A stretch of DNA of 64,000 bases from Anaerovibrio slackiae (GTDB lineage: Bacteria > Bacillota > Negativicutes > Selenomonadales > Selenomonadaceae): contig NZ_VUNR01000002.1 in the NCBI RefSeq assembly GCF_009695585.1, positions 124,001 through 188,000 of the forward strand. The letters are read 5' to 3'. The position numbers and the translations under genes are program-made. The notes under the pieces were generated by a model that worked only from the letters and a program-made list of their open reading frames with translations, was not told where the DNA came from and did not search any database. Shown in pieces: positions 35,450 through 44,568 of the stretch. The first letter of the stretch is position 1, and each line of letters opens with the position of its first letter.

Positions 35450-35570
35450 AGACATCTGCTTTTTAGACAAAATTGCAGCCATATTCATCGCCCCAAGCCA
35501 ATACATTCCCACATCTCATTTTCTTTATTGTAGCAATGATTTTTCCTATTGTCCACTAATTCAGCAGCAA
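35450..35570. repeat. 121-bp direct repeat, copy 2
   Basis: It is the second copy of 32868-32989. It carries an hsdR-like start ([12 protein letters not shown] on the minus strand) that is cut off after about 13 codons, and the final codons of a PcfJ-like gene whose remainder is absent. Confidence 0.85.
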
Positions 35571-35583
35571 AATTTAACTATAA

Positions 35584-35800
35584 CGTTGTGGATAATATCG
35601 TTGATAACTCTGTGCACATCCTGTGAATATCCTGTGAATAACATTATCCACCGTTGCCCCACAGCAACGCACTCTGCAACGCAAACTGCAACGCACCCTG
35701 CAACGGAGTCTGCAACGGAGTCTGCAACGCACCCTGCAACGGTATATATAATAAAAAAGAAAAAGAAAAAAATAAAAAAAGTTAAAAAGAAGAAGCTATG
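35584..35800 (+). other. Origin-like patch: DnaA-box-like sites, 12-bp iterons, A-rich tract
   Basis: Within about 70 bp are TGTGGATAA (a perfect DnaA box complement), TGTGCACAT, TGTGAATAT, TGTGAATAA and TTATCCACC. Six 12-bp units of the type GCAACGCACYCT / GCAACGGAGTCT follow (35664-35737), then an A/G-rich stretch of about 50 bp. On the + strand the same DNA reads as ATHSATQTATHPATES followed by a Lys-rich tail. That resembles the repeat-bearing C-terminal part of phage replisome organisers, which often contain the origin. It is probably a remnant of phage or plasmid replication DNA. Confidence 0.5.
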
Positions 35801-35944
35801 ACAGACGGCTGGCAATTCGCCAAAAATTTTCAAATTCTACTTGACCATGGAATTCCATAGAGGTACTATGTAAATGCAAACAGGTTCTCCCCCTCAAAAG
35901 ATAATGACAATTCACCTCGTTAACTATTGGTTCGTGCACTCTGT

Positions 35945-37294
35945 TCATGCCCTTACAGCCAATCTATCTGCTATAGCTCTATTAATTATGTCATATACGC
36001 CGCTAAGCTTGATCACATGTTTATGTATCACAATACCTGCTAATTTCACAACTCTTTGCAGAAATTCACCTGAACTGGCTCCCACCATCTCCCTGAACAG
36101 TGCCTCTGTTACATCGCTAATCGTATGGGCAGAACTATTCCGTAGCCTGCTAAACTGCCCGTTCTCAAAAACATCTCCCAGCAAAACAGCTACCTGCTCC
36201 GCCTTATTCTTATCATCATAATACGCATTTGCATGGGCATACTCAATAACCCTGCACAGCAAACCAAAGGACAGCTCGCTGTCCCTGAAACCGCCACGCC
36301 AGCAGGCATCAAATTCTGCCAGCAGTGCTGGATATTTCTCCAGCAGCAAATCCCTGCTGACAATCCGTCCTTCCATGCACTGCCGTAAATTCAGCTTCCG
36401 GCAGTTCGTGCGCACATAGTATTCCAGAAGCTCAAACAAAAAATTATTGCATTTCACCAAAAACTCGCTAAGATATCCCTTACGCTGAAAAACAACCAGA
36501 TTTACAAGGTACTCCGTCAGATGTTCCGCTTTCTCCTGCAACTGTCTATTTTTGATTTCCTCAACATTCAAAAATAAACGGAAACCATCAACTCCATTGC
36601 ATACCTTGCGTGCCTCCTGAGTCATGAGCTTCCGCCGCAAGGCCGCATGATGCAGCAACTCCTTTGCCTCTTTAGCAATGCTGGCACTGCCTCTGGCCAG
36701 CTCATACGCTGCCTCATATTCGTACAGCTTAATCAAGGACATAATTCGCTGCCGCTCACTAAAATATCTTATCACCTGCAAAGGAGGCTCCTGACATCGG
36801 TTTTCTGCTCCTGGCTCATCGTCAAAATTATTTGCCAGCATAGCCTCTACATCATCACCTGCCTGAACAGGAACACTCCTGCTATTTGATGCCTTGTTTG
36901 GTGAAACTACCTGTATGCCGCGCAGGCCATCTTCCACCGCTACAATCGCCATCATCGTCTTAATCTGGGGCGTACCAGAGCTGAGATTCAGCAATATTTC
37001 TGTATCATCTTCCTGCAATTCCCTTATATATCCCGGCAATACTTCGATAAAACTATCATATAGATGGGCATCCACTATATCACTGGCAATGCACCTCACC
37101 GGGCAATCAGGCGCAACATGAGCAATAGCCCTGGTATAGCAGTGATTTGCCTGCTCCCTTTCCCACATCTCCTTTGTAAAAAACAAGACCACCTCATCAG
37201 GCTGATAGTGCCTGACAATATGAAGGCACGCCCCATCGTAGCACTCCCTGATGGGATCAGTATTCCCTATAGGCGAAAAAAGCACCTTTTTCAT
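35945..37294 (-). CDS. csm6: Csm6 ribonuclease (CARF-HEPN)
   Basis: Csm6 is the accessory RNase of type III-A systems, activated by cyclic oligoadenylate made by Cas10. The N-terminal CARF domain shows LFSPIGNTDPIRE and the NLSSGTPQIKTMMAI loop near residue 105. The C-terminal HEPN domain has the catalytic R-x4-H motif in RLRNSSAHTI near residue 387. The 449-residue length is normal. It starts 16 bp after cas2 with AAGGAG before the ATG, and ends the cas transcript. Confidence 0.93.
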   Translation of the reverse strand: MKKVLFSPIGNTDPIRECYDGACLHIVRHYQPDEVVLFFTKEMWEREQANHCYTRAIAHVAPDCPVRCIASDIVDAHLYDSFIEVLPGYIRELQEDDTEILLNLSSGTPQIKTMMAIVAVEDGLRGIQVVSPNKASNSRSVPVQAGDDVEAMLANNFDDEPGAENRCQEPPLQVIRYFSERQRIMSLIKLYEYEAAYELARGSASIAKEAKELLHHAALRRKLMTQEARKVCNGVDGFRLFLNVEEIKNRQLQEKAEHLTEYLVNLVVFQRKGYLSEFLVKCNNFLFELLEYYVRTNCRKLNLRQCMEGRIVSRDLLLEKYPALLAEFDACWRGGFRDSELSFGLLCRVIEYAHANAYYDDKNKAEQVAVLLGDVFENGQFSRLRNSSAHTISDVTEALFREMVGASSGEFLQRVVKLAGIVIHKHVIKLSGVYDIINRAIADRLAVRA

Positions 37295-37310
37295 ATCCAG
37301 CTTCTCCTTC

Positions 37311-37649
37311 TCAAAAGATAATTACGTCCTCGATATGCTTGTCACCTATCCCCCATGAACGCACAGAAGTATTATTTGCCAGCAAATAAATACGCAGCGA
37401 ATCAGTTTCCTTGTCAATAATCCTGCTGGCATCCTTCATCAGCTGTTCATATTTCTTCTTGGACAAATACGCCTCAAATGCCGACTTCTGCACACGGACT
37501 CCATAACGCTCCAGGCATTTGACCATGCGGTTACGCTTTTTATTATCAACAATGTCATAAATCACCAAAACGATATACCTCTTATCAGATTTGGCAATAA
37601 ACTCTACTTCTTCATAATCCTCATAATCATCATACACGCCAATATCCAT
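37311..37649 (-). CDS. cas2: CRISPR adaptation protein Cas2
   Basis: Cas2 joins Cas1 to form the spacer integrase. The 112-residue product has the ferredoxin-like core YIVLVIYDIVDNKKRNRMVK with the conserved Asp, then LERYGVRVQKSAFEAYLS. An acidic extension of about 20 residues (DDYEDYEEVEF) precedes the core, longer than usual; an internal start is not supported by an obvious ribosome-binding site. It lies 19 bp after cas1. Confidence 0.92.
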   Translation of the reverse strand: MDIGVYDDYEDYEEVEFIAKSDKRYIVLVIYDIVDNKKRNRMVKCLERYGVRVQKSAFEAYLSKKKYEQLMKDASRIIDKETDSLRIYLLANNTSVRSWGIGDKHIEDVIIF

Positions 37650-37668
37650 AACACATAACCTTGACCTT

Positions 37669-38664
37669 CTAGCGCACTCTCAATGGCTTGTAAATATCCG
37701 CATTTTCTGCCATCATCGCCTGAGAAAACAGTCCAACCTGATGCACTATAGATTTTCTATAGGACAAATCTACATCCATATACTTATTTTCCTGACGCAT
37801 ACGCTTTTCAAAAGCACGCAGGAAAATTGCCCGTCCCTCACGGCTCAGAAAAATGCCAGGACGGTCATCCTTGGTGAAAAAATGCTCTGCCTTTATCTCC
37901 TTGTGATGCACCAGCCCCAATACCATAGAGTCCACAATCACTGCCCGCCATTCTTCCATCAGGTCGGAAGCCAATGCCGGGTGGTGATTTTTTAATGCGT
38001 GCAAATAGCCAAAATACGGATTCAGCCCCATCCCTTCTACAGCAGTATAAATCTCATACATGAGCAATGTATAGCCGAAGCTGAGCATAGAGTTAAACGG
38101 GTCCAGCGGCGGTCTCTTGCTGCGTTTAGTAAATTCAAAGCCTTCCGGCATAAGCTTCCCCAGGGCAGCAAAATAATTCTTAGCAATAATGCCCTCAAAG
38201 CCCATCAGCTGCTCACTATCCTCTGCTGAACCGATGTGCCTGCGTATTGCCAGAATATTGTTTATGGCTGTCTCCACTTCCCTGCTGTTCGCCCTGCGGT
38301 TGTAGCGGCGCAGGACAGTAAGCTGGTTATGCACCTTTGCTTCAATGCACTTTTTGCTCAGTGTCAGGAAAAATGGCGATTTTTGCAGCTGTATCTGCTT
38401 CTGCTGCCGGAACACATCCACATGGCTTGTGGAAGAAAGCCTTCCATAATATTTTCCGGTGTGAGACAACCAGGTCACTGGCACACCGCTTTCCAGCAGG
38501 CTTACCATCGCCTCAGCTGAAACTTGAATGCGACCAATCAAGACCAGCCCCTCCAGCAGTTCCTCCGGGATTTCCATTATCACTTCCAGATTGCGCCCCA
38601 GCAGATACCTGCCGCCTTTCTTTTGAAGTTTGGCATTTTCTTCCGTGATATACACAAAACTCAT
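37669..38664 (-). CDS. cas1: CRISPR adaptation integrase Cas1
   Basis: Cas1 is the metal-dependent integrase of spacer acquisition. The 331-residue product has the beta-rich N-terminal domain (GLVLIGRIQVSAEA) and the helical C-terminal domain. The catalytic Glu is in MGFEGIIAKNYF near 158, the His in VLGLVHHKEIK near 238, and the acidic residue in KAEHFFTKDDRPGIFLS. The ATG at 38664 follows GGGGAATGTAT; an ATG six codons upstream lies near the array. It is separated from the effector genes by the array. Confidence 0.93.
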   Translation of the reverse strand: MSFVYITEENAKLQKKGGRYLLGRNLEVIMEIPEELLEGLVLIGRIQVSAEAMVSLLESGVPVTWLSHTGKYYGRLSSTSHVDVFRQQKQIQLQKSPFFLTLSKKCIEAKVHNQLTVLRRYNRRANSREVETAINNILAIRRHIGSAEDSEQLMGFEGIIAKNYFAALGKLMPEGFEFTKRSKRPPLDPFNSMLSFGYTLLMYEIYTAVEGMGLNPYFGYLHALKNHHPALASDLMEEWRAVIVDSMVLGLVHHKEIKAEHFFTKDDRPGIFLSREGRAIFLRAFEKRMRQENKYMDVDLSYRKSIVHQVGLFSQAMMAENADIYKPLRVR

Positions 38665-38687
38665 ATACATTCCCCATTCCATATTAA

Positions 38688-40300
38688 GTTTTCCGTCCCC
38701 TTACGGGGAGTTTGATTTTTAACTGAACTTAAAACACTTAAAAGACTATATGTAAAAACTAAGTTTCCGTCCCCTTCCGGGGATTTTTGTTTTTAACAAT
38801 CTCTGGACCAAGAAAACAGTAAGCCAGTGGGGTAAAAGTTTCCGTCCCCTTCCGGGGATTTTTGTTTTTAACGATTACCCAGAAGATGCTGAGGAATACA
38901 TCAACGCTAAGGATTTGTTTCCGTCCCCTTCCGGGGATTTTTGTTTTTAACTACCAGATTAACCCGTGGATTAAGTGAGAGGAGAATGATTGTTTCCGTC
39001 CCCTTCCGGGGATTTTTGTTTTTAACGTAACCATGTACCCAGCGGTACTACGCATCAAACGGTTCCGTTTCCGTCCCCTTCCGGGGATTTTTGTTTTTAA
39101 CCTTAGAAAACATGTCCGCCCAGGAATTATTGGAGCTGTCCAAGCGTTTCCGTCCCCTTCCGGGGATTTTTGTTTTTAACGATAGACTATAGCCAGGATA
39201 TAGAAAAGGCTATATCCGGCGGGTTTCCGTCCCCTTCCGGGGATTTTTGTTTTTAACCAGGTTTGAGAATAGGAGGGAAAACGAATGACGGATTTTGGTT
39301 TCCGTCCCCTTCCGGGGATTTTTGTTTTTAACTTGAAATTACTCTCGACGAATACCGCAGCTTAGTGGCGGAAAGTTTCCGTCCCCTTCCGGGGATTTTT
39401 GTTTTTAACACATGAACGAGCGTCCATTAAGTCCAGGAGCGCAGCCAGTTTCCGTCCCCTTCCGGGGATTTTTGTTTTTAACCTATTGTGAGCACTGCAA
39501 CGAAAACAAGTGGTCTGACAATGGGTTTCCGTCCCCTTCCGGGGATTTTTGTTTTTAACAAATTGTTGAGGAGCTTGTATCAAAAGAAGGCTATTAAGTT
39601 TCCGTCCCCTTCCGGGGATTTTTGTTTTTAACCTGAGGCAGAGCCATTATTGATGGCTATCAATTCGCCATCAGTTTCCGTCCCCTTCCGGGGATTTTTG
39701 TTTTTAACAACTATTTTCTACGGCAACAACACCAGTATCAATCATAGTTTCCGTCCCCTTCCGGGGATTTTTGTTTTTAACAATATAGATAACTTAAAAT
39801 TGTTCTAGGATTTGAAAGGGTTTCCGTCCCCTTCCGGGGATTTTTGTTTTTAACGGGTTTTATGGTTCTCTCGCCATCTCATGCAGGTGGCACAGGTTTC
39901 CGTCCCCTTCCGGGGATTTTTGTTTTTAACATGTCGTAATACTTGATTCTTTTGCGTGCACTGAAGCTGATGGGGTTTCCGTCCCCTTCCGGGGATTTTT
40001 GTTTTTAACATGTACGTGTTGTACAGGTTGATGGCGAGCCGTGGTTTGTCGGTTTCCGTCCCCTTCCGGGGATTTTTGTTTTTAACAAGAATTTATTTCG
40101 CCCTTGTACACCCTTCTGCACATCGTTTCCGTCCCCTTCCGGGGATTTTTGTTTTTAACACTCCTCCTCACTGATAGGAAAACTAATCAGCTTATACGGT
40201 TTCCGTCCCCTTCCGGGGATTTTTGTTTTTAACTTGATATAATGTGCTCCTTGTGGTCTACGTTGGTTTCCGTCCCCTTCCGGGGATTTTTGTTTTTAAC
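38688..40300 (-). CRISPR. Type III-A CRISPR array, 22 repeats and 21 spacers
   Basis: The 35-bp repeat begins GTTTCCGTCCCC, has the hairpin CCCCTTCCGGGG, and ends TTTTTAAC on the + strand. Twenty-one copies are identical as read; the one at 38688-38723 is 36 bp and diverged (TTACGGGGAG). Spacers are 32-44 bp, mostly 38-44; the 32-bp one is next to the leader. On the minus strand the repeat ends in ACGGAAAC, the usual 8-nt crRNA 5' tag. Together with the decayed repeat at the low-coordinate end, this shows that transcription runs from the cas6 side toward cas1. Array expression should be driven from the interval 40301-40417. Confidence 0.98.
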
Positions 40301-40417
40301 TACATCTCCTGGGATGCTTGATAGCACTGCCCTCAAAGGACTATTTGCGGCGGGGAGGATTTTTTCAGGGCAACGCAAGCAGCCATTACCCGAAAAAAAC
40401 TCCCCTAAAGCCACTAT
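40301..40417 (-). promoter_or_regulatory. CRISPR leader with inverted repeat
   Basis: This is the 117 bp between the cas6 stop codon and the first (newest) repeat. It contains an imperfect inverted repeat at 40352-40405 (GGGGAGGATTTTTTCAGGG with CCCGAAAAAAACTCCCC). It could serve as a terminator for the cas operon, a binding site for integration, or both. No sharp promoter consensus was found. Confidence 0.6.
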
Positions 40418-41203
40418 TTACGAGGAACGGCGGGGATTTGCAAATCCCTGATAATCTACCGCTCCCATTCCCAGTGCAGTTTTGATGCCGATACCGGCAA
40501 AATTAGCATACAGGAAAATCAAATTCATCAATCTTCTGGTCATATCATTGCCAGAAAACTTTACCCTTATGTTACCACAAAAGCCATATACATTTCCATT
40601 ATTTACTGAAAAAGTTTGTGTATGAAGCGCATATTTTGTAATATGGCAACAGCTTGCCAATTCATGCTCCAATCCCTGGGCGCTGATGATATTTTCTGGA
40701 AACAGCTTATTCCATCTGGCAATCAGATTTTGGAACATGAGATAGAGCTCCGGCAGGATAACATAGTGCCCATCACGCTTAAAGCTGACAGTTGTAAGCA
40801 GATTCAGCACACCGCCCCCCGGCAATTCCTCCGCCAAAAATACCTCATCAGCCAGCTCCTGATAGCCAGCCTCTGCGTAGCTGATAATATCCTCCAGCAC
40901 AATTTCCCAATGCTTTTGCGCCAAAAATAATCTTTCACCCATCAAATCCAGCACTGGCAAAATGATATTCCTATGTGCTTTCTCTGATAAGGTGCAAATC
41001 CGCCAGACAGGCACACCAAGTTCTTTATTGAAATAAACACACTGACTAAAGGGACGATGGCTGTTTTCATCATGCAGCCAGGCTGCCACATCACTCCCAA
41101 CTATATCCATCAGCAGGCCATGAAATACGGAGCCCATAGAGGCATGAATCTGCTCATTGGGAGGAATAGACAGCCTCAATTCCAAGCGGCACAATTCAGG
41201 CAT
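40418..41203 (-). CDS. cas6: crRNA-processing endoribonuclease Cas6
   Basis: Cas6 cuts the repeat hairpin to leave the 8-nt tag on each crRNA. The 261-residue product has two RAMP ferredoxin folds and ends with the Gly-rich loop FAGIGIKTALGMGAVDYQG. PPNEQIHASMGSVFHGLLMD near residue 15 holds a candidate catalytic His. It overlaps csm5 by 8 bp, so it is part of the effector operon. Confidence 0.9.
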   Translation of the reverse strand: MPELCRLELRLSIPPNEQIHASMGSVFHGLLMDIVGSDVAAWLHDENSHRPFSQCVYFNKELGVPVWRICTLSEKAHRNIILPVLDLMGERLFLAQKHWEIVLEDIISYAEAGYQELADEVFLAEELPGGGVLNLLTTVSFKRDGHYVILPELYLMFQNLIARWNKLFPENIISAQGLEHELASCCHITKYALHTQTFSVNNGNVYGFCGNIRVKFSGNDMTRRLMNLIFLYANFAGIGIKTALGMGAVDYQGFANPRRSS

Positions 41204-42350
41204 TATGCATCACCTCCAGCTTGCACAAGCCCATCATCTGCTGCCTCCTGCCACTGACAGCAAGTTTAATGGTACGAGGCGAAATATCCTTATCCAGCAC
41301 CCGATGCCTGTGCTGCCGGAAGGACTGGTCTAAAAAGCTTTTCAGTTCCCGCATTGCCTCCCCATCATCTGCAAACAAGCTGAACCACAAGCTCTTTTGC
41401 AAAAATCCCGTGCCTGCTCCCAGGAAGCAATCAGCAGCCTGAGCCTCATCAAACAGGACACCATACCTTCTGCCAAAGACCTTCTCTTGCAAATTCAAGC
41501 CTCTCTGCATAAATGAGCGGCAATAGCCGAAAATTTCCTCAATAGAGCCTATGCCAATTTTCTGCAGCATAGCCCTGTCCATGGAAATCCGCAGCTCAAA
41601 CTCACTGCCAGCAGGAATACACTCCCAGTACAGGGGCAGATGCTTCTCAAACTGATTTGACCGCCCACCATAGGTCGAGCCATCCACCCGCTGCAAAATA
41701 ACAGACACCGGCTCTGCTGCCATATCACCTGCCAGTGCATCACCTACCTGCAAGCCTGCCAGCAACTTGTGCACATTACCCTTATCATCTTTATATGCAA
41801 GCAATGTTTCTTCCATCTTATTCGACAATGCACCCAAAGACCGTTTCAAGTTGCCAGACTGCAATGCATTACACATCTCTTTGCAAAATTTAGCTTTCAT
41901 TCCAGGATTATGCTCCAGCAGATAAAAAATTATCCCTGTGCGAAGCATCCCCTTTATTGAGCTGCCCGGCACATACAAACTCCCGATGCCGTCACAAACA
42001 CCAGTGGAAATATCATTTAACGTGCCTTTTTTATCAGATAAATCCGCCTTTAAAAAAGCCTTGCGCTTGATAAACTCATCGCAATCCTCAGCACTGAAAC
42101 CTTTGCCTTGCAGCCACTGCCAGATATTTATCCTGCTGAAATTACCGTTTCGCCCCAAAACGGCAGTAAACTCATCCAGCAGCTTATTGCTTGCCAGGAA
42201 TTGCGCCCATTTTCCTTCGTTGAGAAAATAAACCTGCTGCCTGGCCTTGTCATATAAATATTCAAATGACTTTAGCACCTCACCACTGCCGATATGGACT
42301 GGTGCCACGCAGGTAAGCCTGCAAATCCTGCTTTCCAAAAAATCATTCAT
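41196..42350 (-). CDS. csm5: Type III-A effector subunit Csm5
   Basis: Csm5 caps the crRNA 3' end of the Csm complex. The 384-residue RAMP protein starts CRLTCVAPVHIGSGE, the classical RAMP opening, and has YVPGSSIKGMLRTGIIFYLL near 128, the Gly-rich G-S-S-x-KG loop. SGRRQQMMGLCKLEV closes the protein. It starts 65 bp after csm4. Confidence 0.92.
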   Translation of the reverse strand: MNDFLESRICRLTCVAPVHIGSGEVLKSFEYLYDKARQQVYFLNEGKWAQFLASNKLLDEFTAVLGRNGNFSRINIWQWLQGKGFSAEDCDEFIKRKAFLKADLSDKKGTLNDISTGVCDGIGSLYVPGSSIKGMLRTGIIFYLLEHNPGMKAKFCKEMCNALQSGNLKRSLGALSNKMEETLLAYKDDKGNVHKLLAGLQVGDALAGDMAAEPVSVILQRVDGSTYGGRSNQFEKHLPLYWECIPAGSEFELRISMDRAMLQKIGIGSIEEIFGYCRSFMQRGLNLQEKVFGRRYGVLFDEAQAADCFLGAGTGFLQKSLWFSLFADDGEAMRELKSFLDQSFRQHRHRVLDKDISPRTIKLAVSGRRQQMMGLCKLEVMHNA

Positions 42351-42415
42351 ATACTTAACCTCGCGTAGTTAATCGCATATTTCAATTGCATGTATTTAGT
42401 CACATGCAATGTACC

Positions 42416-43408
42416 TCATATATCCAGCCCAACATATAATCCTCTGCCATACCGCCAGACTGGGTGCCCTGCTTGTTCTCCCAGATTCACCAGCTGCCCC
42501 TGCAGCCTGCGGTCAAAGCAGGAACCTGCTTCCAGCATATATACACTGTCACGCTTCACGCCCTCAGAAAATCCGCTGGATTTTCTCAGCTTATACATAC
42601 CAGCCTTGGCAGCCTCCAGCTCATCAGCTGCCGGAAGTACAGAAGATATGCACATATAACGTTTGTGCTCACCTGTCAGCATGGTATGCAATGCCTTTGT
42701 ATCAACATACCAGTCATAGGCATCCTCCAAGACCAGCCCATCATCCTGCAAATGAAACCTGCCAAAGCCGCTGCTGCGCTTGCCACCAATCCCGGACAGC
42801 CCCAAAGAGCACAATATATTTTGAAACATTTCACCAAAATCGTCAGGCAGTCTGGCAATAATATACAAACCAACACCAGGCTGGAAAACATTTCCCTTGA
42901 CAAAATACGGCAAGGGCTGTTCACCACGGCAATTCACTTTTGTGGTAATAAACTCATTGCCCAGCTCTATTACAGCAGCAGGCTCATACTGCATGCCTGC
43001 CCGTAAGCTGTCACAATAAGGCTGCAGCTCAGACACGCGGCAATAAAGCTGCTTCTTGCTTTTTTTGCGCCTGGCTGACAGAATTTTTGCTTCTTCCAAT
43101 GTAAGGCTGACATGCTTTCTGTTATTTTCCAAATAAATAAATGGCACAGGCAAAAACAATTGCGGCTCATCGCCATCAGCCAGCTGATAAGGAAACAAAT
43201 CAGATAGCAAAATCTTTCCCTCAAGAGCCAGATTGACAAAATCATCTAGCATCTTGTACTCACCCTGCCCTGCCAATTCGGTACAGATGCTGCTAAATAA
43301 TGTATCTGAGGTATATGCCCAGCCAGCCTTTTCCAGTCCGCCGCCCAGGGATGTATCGCCAAAATGCACCGGCCCATCAAAGCTTAATTGATACAAAAAA
43401 TAACTCAT
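42416..43408 (-). CDS. csm4: Type III-A effector subunit Csm4
   Basis: Csm4 binds the 5' tag of crRNA and contacts Cas10. The 330-residue product starts YFLYQLSFDGPVHFGDTS, and has GLYIIARLPDD and LGLSGIGGKRSSGFGRFHL near 230, the G-rich RAMP loop. The ATG at 43408 overlaps the csm3 stop codon (ATGA), typical of coupled translation. Confidence 0.93.
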   Translation of the reverse strand: MSYFLYQLSFDGPVHFGDTSLGGGLEKAGWAYTSDTLFSSICTELAGQGEYKMLDDFVNLALEGKILLSDLFPYQLADGDEPQLFLPVPFIYLENNRKHVSLTLEEAKILSARRKKSKKQLYCRVSELQPYCDSLRAGMQYEPAAVIELGNEFITTKVNCRGEQPLPYFVKGNVFQPGVGLYIIARLPDDFGEMFQNILCSLGLSGIGGKRSSGFGRFHLQDDGLVLEDAYDWYVDTKALHTMLTGEHKRYMCISSVLPAADELEAAKAGMYKLRKSSGFSEGVKRDSVYMLEAGSCFDRRLQGQLVNLGEQAGHPVWRYGRGLYVGLDI

Positions 43409-44130
43409 ATCAGGCAGCATCCCTTCAAAATCGCCTCAAGCTCCGGCTGAGTGCTGGCAAATTCCTGTATATATTCCTCATTCAGCGAGAAGAATGACAG
43501 CTCAAAATCCCTGAAGGAAACACGACCATAGCCACGGGAGCCATGTCCGCCCAGATAATCCATCTGCAACAGCTTCAGCCCATCTGCCAAAAGCTGCATA
43601 TCCGCAGCCACTTCTTCCATCCCCTCCACATTGTAAGTGACAGAAAAAGCGAACTCTGCCCCGGCTGGCACACGCTCAATCTGACGTGGATTAGCCACTG
43701 CCGTAATCCTGTTGATAGCATTCTCAAATTTTACCTCACCGATATAAGTATCCAAATCCATGGCTCTAAGCCTTGCCAGGCTTTCCTCTGTAAGACGTAT
43801 ATCAGAAAACTGCAATCTTGAGGCAATTGCCCCATTCCTGCCTGCTGTACCAAACAAAACCTTTATGACTTCCTTGTCTTCATCTATGCCATTCAGCCAC
43901 GGCGTATCAGACAGGCTGCGAGCCAAAAGCGTTCTGACCTTTCCCTTGAGGGAGCTGCCAGGGATAATCGGCTGCTTTGTGTAAGGATCACGGATGAAAG
44001 GGCTGTCTACTGCGCCAATAGGTGCAAAATCGCTAGCTCCACCAATATGCAGGCCTGTTTCCAGCCTGAGAATAGCATTTATCTTTAACTTGCCTTTTAA
44101 TGACCTGATTTTATTTTCTTTCTCACTCAT
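43405..44130 (-). CDS. csm3: Type III-A backbone RNase Csm3
   Basis: Csm3 forms the helical backbone and cuts target RNA every 6 nt. The 241-residue product has LRLETGLHIGGASDFAPIGA, followed by VDSPFIRDPYTKQPIIPGSS and LKGKVRTLL. The Asp in GAVDSP corresponds to the catalytic Asp of the family and is present, so slicing should be active. GGHGSRGYGRV near 200 is the second Gly loop. It overlaps csm2 and csm4 by 4 bp each. Confidence 0.95.
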   Translation of the reverse strand: MSEKENKIRSLKGKLKINAILRLETGLHIGGASDFAPIGAVDSPFIRDPYTKQPIIPGSSLKGKVRTLLARSLSDTPWLNGIDEDKEVIKVLFGTAGRNGAIASRLQFSDIRLTEESLARLRAMDLDTYIGEVKFENAINRITAVANPRQIERVPAGAEFAFSVTYNVEGMEEVAADMQLLADGLKLLQMDYLGGHGSRGYGRVSFRDFELSFFSLNEEYIQEFASTQPELEAILKGCCLI

Positions 44131-44564
44131 GCGTCCTTACCTCCATAGAATTTGTGATAAGCAACCAATGCTTCCATATACCTGTTAAAATTCTCAAATT
44201 TGCCTATATTATTGCCGACACTTTTAACTGCTTCCAGCAATCGTGCATTATTGACAAACTTTTCAACCGGGCCTGGCTGAAACTGAGGCTTAATATCCTT
44301 CTTTTCCCTGCCTACCTGATACACAAGCTTGACCTGCAGATACTGCACCTCTGCTTCCAATTTTTCAGACATTTCCTTTGTCCCCGGATGCTCCGCCTTG
44401 TAAATAGCTACCTTATTCGCCAAAATATTTACTGCTGTAAGGAACTTGCGGATTTGATTGGTTTTCAGCCTGATAACCTCCTTGCCATTTCTATCCTTCT
44501 CAATCAAGCCTTTTATAACTTTCTCTGCTTTCTCAACTATGCTGATTTTTTTAACCTGCTCCAT
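44127..44564 (-). CDS. csm2: Type III-A small subunit Csm2
   Basis: The 145-residue all-helical small subunit lines the target-RNA channel. Its sequence is Lys-rich (RLKTNQIRKFLTAVNILANK; FVNNARLLEAVKSVGNNIGK) and ends FNRYMEALVAYHKFYGGKDA, a typical Csm2 closing. It lies four bases after cas10 and overlaps csm3. Confidence 0.9.
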   Translation of the reverse strand: MEQVKKISIVEKAEKVIKGLIEKDRNGKEVIRLKTNQIRKFLTAVNILANKVAIYKAEHPGTKEMSEKLEAEVQYLQVKLVYQVGREKKDIKPQFQPGPVEKFVNNARLLEAVKSVGNNIGKFENFNRYMEALVAYHKFYGGKDA

Positions 44565-44568
44565 GCCA

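Noticed and set aside
35584-35800. Chromosomal oriC
   Set aside because: There is no dnaA, dnaN, gidA or rnpA nearby. A phage/plasmid-derived or titrating site is more likely.
39362-39583. Small open frames reading through the CRISPR repeats
   Set aside because: They consist of repeat and spacer translation only and vary with each spacer.
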